In this document: piece after piece, positions 57,101 to 64,000 of the stretch
How positions within the stretch are numbered: position 1 is the first letter of the stretch
Layout: each line of letters begins with the position of its first letter
Assembly (NCBI RefSeq): GCF_018320785.1
Contig: NC_054873.1
Location: 29,478,196-29,542,195 of the forward strand
Source: Cheilinus undulatus
Taxonomy: Eukaryota > Chordata > Actinopteri > Labriformes > Labridae
Reading direction: 5' to 3'
DNA length: 64,000 nt
The notes under the pieces: generated by a model
Database searches by the model: none
What the model saw: the letters and a program-made list of their open reading frames with translations, nothing else
Told to the model about the DNA's origin: nothing
Made by a program: the position numbers and the translations under genes

Positions 57101-58078
57101 AGAAATTATGATTTTTAATTCAACTGTTCTCACGAGGCCTAACTGTTGAGAACCTTTTTAAAAAAAAAATACCTTAATGACTGTCAGTATCACTGAGCAT
57201 TAGTTCCCTGATATGAGCTGTTTTCTTGCCCTCTGTAGAATCTGCAGGGCCTGACAGGCACAGCTCTGGTGGCAGGAAGTCCCATCCGACATGACAACAC
57301 GGTGCAGGGGAATCCTGTGGAGGTGCAGACCTACCAGCCCCCGTGGAAAAGCCTCAGCGACTTTGCCCTGCAGAGCGACCTGGACCAACCAGCCTTCCAC
57401 CAACTGGTAGGAATGCATTCAGTAAATAAAGAGCTAACCTCTGTGTAACATTGATTTAACAATGGCGCCATAAAACATATATTGAGTTCTTATTTGTCTA
57501 ATCAAGAAAGGCCTAAAAACAACGAACTGAAAAAAAAAAACATTCTGTGGGAACAAGAATAATTCTTAAATCTAATCTGACTTAAACCTTTTTTGTGTAA
57601 AATGATTCATGTTGAACAGCTTGCGCACGTGCCAAATTGTTTCTCAACACTTTGAAAACGTCACTCGCAGGCAGATATGCTGTCAGACTCTCGTGAGATT
57701 TTAAGCGCTGATGAACTGATAATAAACTAGGCTATTTGTGTGATTTTAATAGGATGCTTCTCCAGGGGAGAAAAGAAGGAAAGAACAAGGAAAATATAAT
57801 TTTCCTGCATCTGTCTAGAGCTCCAGCATGACCCCGTTATCAGCACATTCACATATTAATGTGTAATTAAGGGTTTTTTTTTACGTCTGCCACCGGCAGA
57901 GCTCGTGATCATCAATTTTAAATTAAACGTTAAACCGAGAACCTGTGTTTTTTTCCGACAGGTGTCTTTTTCTGAATCGGGCTCTCTTGGTAACTCTTCG
58001 GGCAGTGACGTGACCTCTCTATCATCGCAGCTACCGGACACACCGAACAGTATGGTGCCGAGTCCCGTGGACACGTGA
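54185..58078 (+). CDS. isl2: LIM-homeodomain transcription factor Islet-2 (6 exons, 359 aa)
   Basis: Exons are 54185-54242, 54645-54834, 55127-55386, 55963-56249, 57239-57406 and 57962-58078; all are GT-AG and in phase. The product is 359 residues, the same as human ISL2. It starts Met-Val-Asp-Ile-Leu and has Met-Gly-Asp-His-Ser-Lys-Lys before the first LIM domain (about 27-80, Cys-Val-Gly-Cys-Gly start). LIM2 spans about 88-143. The homeodomain lies at about 191-250, with Arg-Val-Trp-Phe-Gln-Asn-Lys-Arg in helix 3. The C-terminal Lhx3-interacting region includes Gly-Ser-Pro-Ile-Arg, and the protein ends Val-Pro-Ser-Pro-Val-Asp-Thr. ISL2 specifies motor and sensory neuron and retinal ganglion cell identity. 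Teleosts have isl2a and isl2b; the sequence alone does not tell me which this is. It converges on scaper. Confidence 0.97.
56250..57238 (+). other. isl2: isl2 intron 4
   Basis: AT-rich intron between the homeodomain exon and the C-terminal exon. No repeat or nested gene is recognised. Confidence 0.6.
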
Positions 58079-58550
58079 GGAGAGGCCTCGAGGTCAGCTG
58101 GAGCCCCGGAGCGCGCGATCAGGACAAGCGAGAAAAAGCAGCCGCGATGGCGGATTATGCTGGATGATAAATTAAGATTTCGACTGGAAAACTGGAGATC
58201 TGCCTGTCACCTGGACTTTTGAGCTCAGTGTTTGCTCAAGGACACCCCGGCAGGTTGTTGATGGACACGAGACTGTGGGCTACACATATCCTGATGCCAA
58301 TGCCTGAACTGGCCATCACCTGGTGAATACGGGTTATAAACACGTAGCCCGTGTTGGACCTTTAGCTTATTGTATATTGGATCAAATATACAAACTGTGT
58401 ACACGTGCATGATTTGTAAGTTTGACTCTTGTAAATGAATGGAACAGATAAGAGGAGCATTGTGCGCGTTTCACCAGAAAATAAGTTATTAATATTTATT
58501 ATGAAGACAGACATATCCGAGCTTATCAATAAAATATTTCTAACTGATTA
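58079..58550 (+). other. isl2: isl2 3' UTR with polyadenylation signal
   Basis: The UTR follows the stop codon directly. AATAAA at about 58528-58533 (within CAATAAAATATTTC) is the best polyadenylation signal, placing the transcript end near 58550. Confidence 0.6.
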
Positions 58551-59587
58551 TTGCATGCTAAATCCATTTGTTACCTAAACATTCTGAGGCTTTTTAAAAA
58601 GAACAATCGGCAAAATAAATCATTTTTGATCTAGATGGGTTCATCAGCCTCCATTAAACATAGTAGCTGAAATCATCATTGAAAAGCCTACTTTAGCTAC
58701 AGTACTTAGGATAAGCATAAAAATATCAGATGGTCCTTTGTCTTTTAGAAAGCTGAAAGATTTTTTGCACAAAGCATGCTTATATTTAGGCCAGCTCATT
58801 TTCTGAGCTGAGTGGATCAATGACTGATGAAGGCTGGATATTATTGAGCGTTCTGCCCACATGTCATAGGTCAGTGATGGACACACGCTGGATTCACCTT
58901 TCCTTTCCTTTATAAATAGGTACTCTATTGCCTCCACATAAACGCGATCAGCATCTGTAGAAAAATAGGCATATTTTAATAGCCTCACCATTGATAAAAA
59001 CGATCAAACTGGGCTTGTTTGCACAAAAGTCACTTCGCCATAGCAACCCGAGGCCTATTCTTACAAGTCTAGACAGAGGACAGGCAGCGGCGGCCTCTTA
59101 TCTGCATCTGGCATCACCTGCAAAGGATACACTGAATGGACCCAAAACAAACCGATCAGCACACTGGGGACTCCCAGCCCCAGGACTCATCCTGCCGTGT
59201 CTTCAGTTTATTTTCATTTCAGTAGGAATCCTGATCGACAAACAGCCGCCGGACTAGAGAGCAGGCAGGTCAAGCTGGGACTGACACACTACACCTCAAC
59301 AATTTGTTAGGGAGGATCGGCTTTATCAGTGAGGGAAACGCAGTCTCTTTGACACTCAAAATCCTGTTAAGTCCTAAAGACAAGCTGCTATAGGCTACCG
59401 AATCTTAAAACTGGACACAGAAGGAGAGAAGTAGCAAAATCTTTAAGAAACCTAAACTGTACTTAAAGTCAAATTCAATACATCCAGTTTAACTTTTACA
59501 TACTGTTTGTGTAGCACTTTATAAATTTAGCGTTACTTTTGATTTGCATCAAACTCAAGACAAACTGAACAAAACGGATGTGTATAA
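58551..59587. other. Intergenic DNA between convergent isl2 and scaper
   Basis: Two open frames occur here: 115 codons on the minus strand (58644-58991) and 88 on the plus strand (58991-59257). Neither shows a known domain or splice support. The block is less AT-rich than the flanking DNA and could hold conserved enhancer sequence, but nothing proves it. Confidence 0.3.
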
Positions 59588-59595
59588 AAGCATTT

Positions 59596-60546
59596 GGCAA
59601 CACTTTAGGGTGCATGTCTCACCACTAATTAGCTGTTCATCAGCATGCTGAATAGCATCAAAATTACTGCTTATTAGTCAATATTAAGAGCTTGTATGTA
59701 CTTAATACTACAAGACCATTAAATTAATTAGAATTTATAGTAAATCAAGGTTTTAGATTTTATCTCAACCATTTTGCAAGGCCTCAGTCATGAGTTAAAT
59801 TTTGTAGAAGCCATGGACATGATGGTTTGCTAAAAGCCAAACAACTCTGAATTAATTCAAGAAGCCCAAAGACACTTTATTGGCATTATATTAGTTATGA
59901 CTACTGTTATGAGGCATTATGAATAGTCATGAGTGTGTATAGCTAATACATTATAAGTATACTAATACTTGCTTCATTGAAAATCTTACCCATTTCCATT
60001 GCCAGGAACTGTAAAATTTGTTATTTAACTACAAAATTTTACAGGAATATGCTCCATCAATTGCATTTGTTGTGGCTATATTTAATCAAGTGCAAAGAGG
60101 AAGCAACTTCACAGTATGGGAAAAATTACTGTTATTAAGTGTGACACTACAAGTGAATTAATGAATTAGACCTCACTTTAGTTTGGGGTACATACTCTGA
60201 GTTATAAAGGTTAAATCAGAACTTATCTGGACATTATGAAAAATAGGAATAGTATGCTTTGTGTAATGAGAACGGACCATATTGATTTAGAGTAAATAAG
60301 GGGGAGAACTATTCATGCGGTAATACTAAGCTATACTAAGCAAAGCATATTAAGACCATAATTCATGTGAAACAGCTTCCTAATTTGCTATCAATATGAA
60401 GCAATGAGGATGTTATTAAGGGTTTACTAGCCATAGATTATGGTGTTGCAGAATAAGGTACTAATAAACTCTAAATAGTGACTAATAAGCATCAGTATGC
60501 TACTAATTTGCAGGTAATTAATGGTACCTTAAATCAAAGTGTTATC
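59596..60546. mobile_element. Non-autonomous DNA transposon with 8-bp target duplication
   Basis: The left end GGCAACACTTTAGGG and the right end, read in reverse as GATAACACTTTGATT, form imperfect terminal inverted repeats around an AACACTTT core. A perfect 8-bp duplication AAGCATTT flanks it at 59588-59595 and 60547-60554. Inside, both halves share ACTGCTTATTAGTC/ATGCTTATTAGTCACT-like blocks near the ends in opposite orientation. It is 951 bases long with no transposase frame. The GG end and the 8-bp duplication fit Merlin, P or hAT relatives; the superfamily is not settled. Confidence 0.78.
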
Positions 60547-61079
60547 AAGCATTTATCTGCAAAAGGCACTTTGCTTAATTTTTCCGTTATCTTTGGCTGG
60601 TCTCTGCTTGCTGAAACTTGCACATGAATAATCAAATGAGCAGAAATCCTAGGAAGCACTGACAGTATTTTGGACTCTTTCAGATCTATAATCAGAACAG
60701 GGCAGATACAAAGGTACAAGGCAGGGTTACTTAAATGCACTAGACACACACTTAAATGTCCAAATGTGCAAAGATTAATTTCAGTATATTTTAAAGACCA
60801 CAATTTTTTCTGGAGAAAACAGGTTATGATGTCCTCAGTCTGAGTACAAATATATTTTTATGCATGCTTTTTAGAGATAAATTTTTTGGGGATTCTTAAA
60901 ACTGCATCAGCCCATCAAAACATAAACAGTTGCTCTTGGTAAATATTCTTTATCAGTTTATCAACTTAAGTGAGGATCTATCTGACAGAAGTATCACTTA
61001 GCAAAAAGACAAAAAGAGTTGACATTTGTGAAGTCGTACTTGTGGCATCAACTTTTACACAAAATAAATAGTTCCAACA

Positions 61080-61716
61080 ATACATTATCATAAGTAATTT
61101 TATTTCACAATAAAGGTAAATACATCAATAAATTATATTAATTTGTAAATGCCTTCTGAAGGAAAAACAATGGAAAATGTGTGAGCTTGAAAAATATAAA
61201 CTTAAGTTGCAATCAAGGCAGGTCCTGTAACTGAACTAGCTTTGTAAAATTAAAGATACATTTCTGGTCTTGCACATTCAAAGAAACAAATACAATACAT
61301 TTACAAAAACAGTACTGGTGAAATGCTTGGCAAATGATAAATAACAGTGTCAGTAAATTATAAAGGTTTAGAGCATCACTGGTTGGAAAAAGGATCAATT
61401 TTTATCTACAACAGCAACAAGAAGAGAAACATACGGCTTGTTTAGACATTAAATGGAATAGTTGTGCGTGTTCTAACTTTAATGTACAAACAAGACATTT
61501 TTGTGCAAAATCCTTATAAAGACATTCTGATTTCTATGAAATCAAAACAGACATAGGATAAGGCGTCACCATCTTTACATCTGACAGTATCTGAAGACCG
61601 TATTTACTAGTGTGCCAGACTTACAGTATAGAGCCAAAAAAAAAGACCCCCCCCATCACAGTCTCTTATTGTGTTTATGTTGTCCTCATGTAGTCTGAGG
61701 ACCTTGTGCAACTTCA
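61080..61716 (-). other. scaper: Putative scaper 3' UTR
   Basis: On the minus strand the stop codon is followed by about 610 bases up to an AATAAA (plus-strand TTTATT at about 61099-61104). A C-run at 61648-61656 lies in it. The end is inferred from the signal only. Confidence 0.5.
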
Positions 61717-63069
61717 TCACTCGTCTTGTTTCTTCAGGAAAAACTGCAGTGCCGAGTCCCACTGGTCTCTTGGAAAGCGGTTTGACAACTCGCAGAAATC
61801 AAGCGGCTGGGAAACTTTGCACAGAAGATGACATAGTTAGTGTCCTTGAACCTTTTATTAATGCATTAAACGTATTTGAGAGATCTTCGAGGGTCAGAAC
61901 AAAAGAGTTTTCACACAAAAAAAGCCATTTTTAAAACTATATAAATTCCTTTCTAGAATATAAATGATCAAGTTTATACAACTAATCAAACCTTATGTCA
62001 TGCTTTTGAAAATTGTCAAAAAAACATACCTGTTTGCTTTATTTTGCCGTCTTTCTCATTTGCAGCACAGTCCTAAAGAATCAATACAGGACATTAGTGT
62101 CTGCTACAACAGAAATACAGCTACTTGTAGCTCTGTTTGTTTAAAAGCTTACTTCAATTATGCCTCCCAGCAAAAAAACATACATTTTTAAATACTTAAG
62201 ATGCCAACTGATCATATTCAATGTTTTTTTAGGATAATGATTATAAAGTAAACATCCTGAATCAAATTGTCTCACTGTGAGGAATGTTCATGAGGTTAAC
62301 TAAACAAAGTGGGCGGTGGGGCAGGACACCATGCATTATTGCTTTGTTTGAAAGAAATGACAATGGCTTGTCTCCTTTTGAATGGAAGCTAATCGGTGTC
62401 TAAACAGTGGTGGTTGCTGAGTGGTGAGGGGCGGCTTGTCAGAGGAAGATGAAGGAGACAAGATGTTTACCGGGAGTTGAACCAGTGGCAGGTAAATCCA
62501 CTGTGAAGGAAGCCATTTATCTTTGTAAAAGCCTGCCTGTTACAGATTCACCGGGGGCCCAAGTTACCAACTATTAATCAGCTGCTGCAGTTTCCCCTCT
62601 GATGTGACACTCTTTTATTGAGTTTAGAGGTCTTGTTTTGGAGGTATGCAACTCTTGAGGCTAAAGTAGATGTTTTTGATTATTTTCATGCTTTAAATTT
62701 GTGCAACAAGAGTGACAAGAACCCTTTTCTTAATCCTGATTCTTCAATTTATAGCATATTTTCTTGCTTCAGTAGTTTCACCACTGGTTAATCCAGTTAT
62801 GTTACAACTTTGTGTACAATAATGAGCTATTCAAGTTTATAGTTATACAGTATTTGTGACGAGGCTCTTCTATTTACCTGAATAAATGTAGCCAGTAGCA
62901 CACAGCTCATCTCCTGCTGCAGGATGACCTTATTTTGGGAGTTGTTGTAGCACGCTGAGATGAGGGAAGGGAAGAGCACTCGGATGAGGCGCGGGTGGCT
63001 GAAGTACTGGAAGGGCAGCTGACACAGTTTCTGCAGCACGCTGGGCTGGCGGCCAGACTGCACAATCAC
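61717..63069 (-). CDS. scaper: S-phase cyclin A-associated protein in the ER, C-terminal end (last 3 exons)
   Basis: Minus-strand exons 63069-62878 (64 codons), 62072-62030 (43 bases) and 61814-61717 join in phase with GT-AG sites; the rest of the gene lies beyond the right edge. The first begins Val-Ile-Val-Gln-Ser-Gly-Arg-Gln-Pro-Ser and continues through Gln-Lys-Leu-Cys-Gln-Leu-Pro-Phe-Gln-Tyr-Phe, almost identical to human SCAPER. The last contains Asp-Phe-Cys-Glu-Leu-Ser-Asn-Arg-Phe-Pro and ends Gln-Phe-Phe-Leu-Lys-Lys-Gln-Asp-Glu, aligning with the human C-terminus. SCAPER binds cyclin A2/CDK2 at the ER and is linked to cilia and to translation-coupled mRNA decay. The 43-base exon encodes a poorly conserved linker and is the least certain of the three. 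Confidence 0.93.
62073..62877 (-). other. scaper: scaper intron
   Basis: An 805-base intron. The part at 62290-62620 is less AT-rich than the rest and has no repeat signature. No coding content is seen. Confidence 0.5.
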
Positions 63070-64000
63070 CTGGAACACACAGGGAGCACAGGGCCAGTCA
63101 GTCACTGAGCCAGTCAGGCGGCCCGTCAGTGGCACTGCTGGCTGTAAATCACCACCCTGAACCCCTCCCACATGTAAATCTGCCACTAAAACAACACACA
63201 AACAGCCATTAGGAGGAGACCTGCGGGGCACAGCCTCCTACCACACAATTATGGGCTATAAAACACAATGATGGGATGTTTTGTTCCTCTTTTGTACCAA
63301 CGGCAAAGGTGGTGTTGCTGTAACATGAGAGGGAAATGAGACCTAATGTTATTATCAGCGGTTAAAAACTTCACTTTCAAGTTTTCTGTTAAGTTCATTT
63401 GGCAACAGTGAAAACAGTCAGTGCTAAAGTTGGTTGTTGCCCCAAGTGCACCTCAGGTTGAGAGGGCATACACAGTGCAACAAGGGACAAAGAGGTGGGT
63501 GAAAAGCAGGGTGGGCGATGAACAGTGGCCACCCCCACTTTAAGAAATGAGCAATAACATTAATGGTGTTTTCACCCTGCTCTCCATCACAGCCCGTCAA
63601 TCACACACCATCACATCCGGGCCACCAGTATTACAACCAAATCACTCCCAGCTTCATTTGATTAGAAAGGGGGTTGCAGCAAATCAAGGGGTCCAAGCCT
63701 GATGCTCTGGTCATCTCCCCTGGGCCTTAGAGGACCATCAGCACCCATCTGAAAGCCAGCAGGTCAGTCTGCTAAATCCTGGTGGGGGAAAAAAAGGAAA
63801 ACACTTCTGTGCTTCATAGAAGAAGACTGTAGGACTGGTGGCTCCGAGCCAATAGAAACCAGAAGGGCAAAGTGAGGTCCCCCAGTCACAATGACATAAA
63901 TTAAGAAGATTTACAAGATTTAAAAAAACACTCTCTAATACTCTGCCTTCAGCTTTTCCTTTGATAATGCACTCCAAGTTTTAACGGTGGGATAAACAAA
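63070..64000 (-). other. scaper: scaper intron, cut by the window edge
   Basis: This is upstream of the antepenultimate exon on the coding strand. I found no further exon; open frames at 63070-63231 and 63738-63977 lack homology or continue past the acceptor. Confidence 0.5.

Noticed and set aside
58644-58991. 115-codon minus-strand frame downstream of isl2
   Set aside because: No domain, no splice or promoter context, and no recognisable homology.

Overview
The window is nuclear DNA from a ray-finned fish, very probably a teleost. It holds spliced vertebrate genes with GT-AG introns, AT-rich introns of up to 15 kb, tRNA-headed fish-type SINEs, and hAT-like and LINE relics. There are no operons, ribosome binding sites or prokaryotic features. 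I rebuilt the genes by hand by joining exons at splice sites in matching phase and comparing them with remembered vertebrate proteins.

Six protein-coding genes alternate in direction. lactb (+, 1668-4975) encodes a mitochondrial beta-lactamase-like serine protease. nrg4 (-, 6696-7428) encodes a small EGF-type ErbB ligand. tmem266 (+, coding 12815-43299) encodes a voltage-sensor-like membrane protein and fills about half the window through introns of 6.8 and 15.2 kb. etfa (-, 44707-51515) encodes the electron transfer flavoprotein alpha subunit. isl2 (+, 54185-58078) encodes a LIM-homeodomain factor. The 3' end of scaper (-, 61717 to beyond the window) closes the region. nrg4-tmem266-etfa-isl2-scaper is the conserved block seen at human 15q24; lactb lies elsewhere on human 15q, so its position here reflects a fish arrangement or a mammalian break.

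The layout gives two divergent promoter regions (nrg4/tmem266 and etfa/isl2) and three convergent 3' ends (lactb/nrg4, tmem266/etfa, isl2/scaper). The genes do not form one pathway. lactb and etfa are both mitochondrial; nrg4, isl2 and tmem266 have signalling, motor or sensory neuron and excitability roles; scaper binds cyclin A and the ER. CTCF-like motifs lie in the lactb-nrg4 gap, in the large tmem266 intron and in the etfa-isl2 gap.

The non-coding remainder contains a LINE tail at the left edge, an L1-like relic between etfa and isl2, two DNA transposons with perfect 8-bp target duplications (one holding a nested repeat), at least seven tRNA-derived SINEs (one with a 12-bp duplication), and a ~300 bp near-perfect palindrome upstream of tmem266. 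I found no convincing new multi-gene system. The least explained signals are the palindrome and a 128-codon antisense ORF with an acceptor-like start inside tmem266 intron 3.
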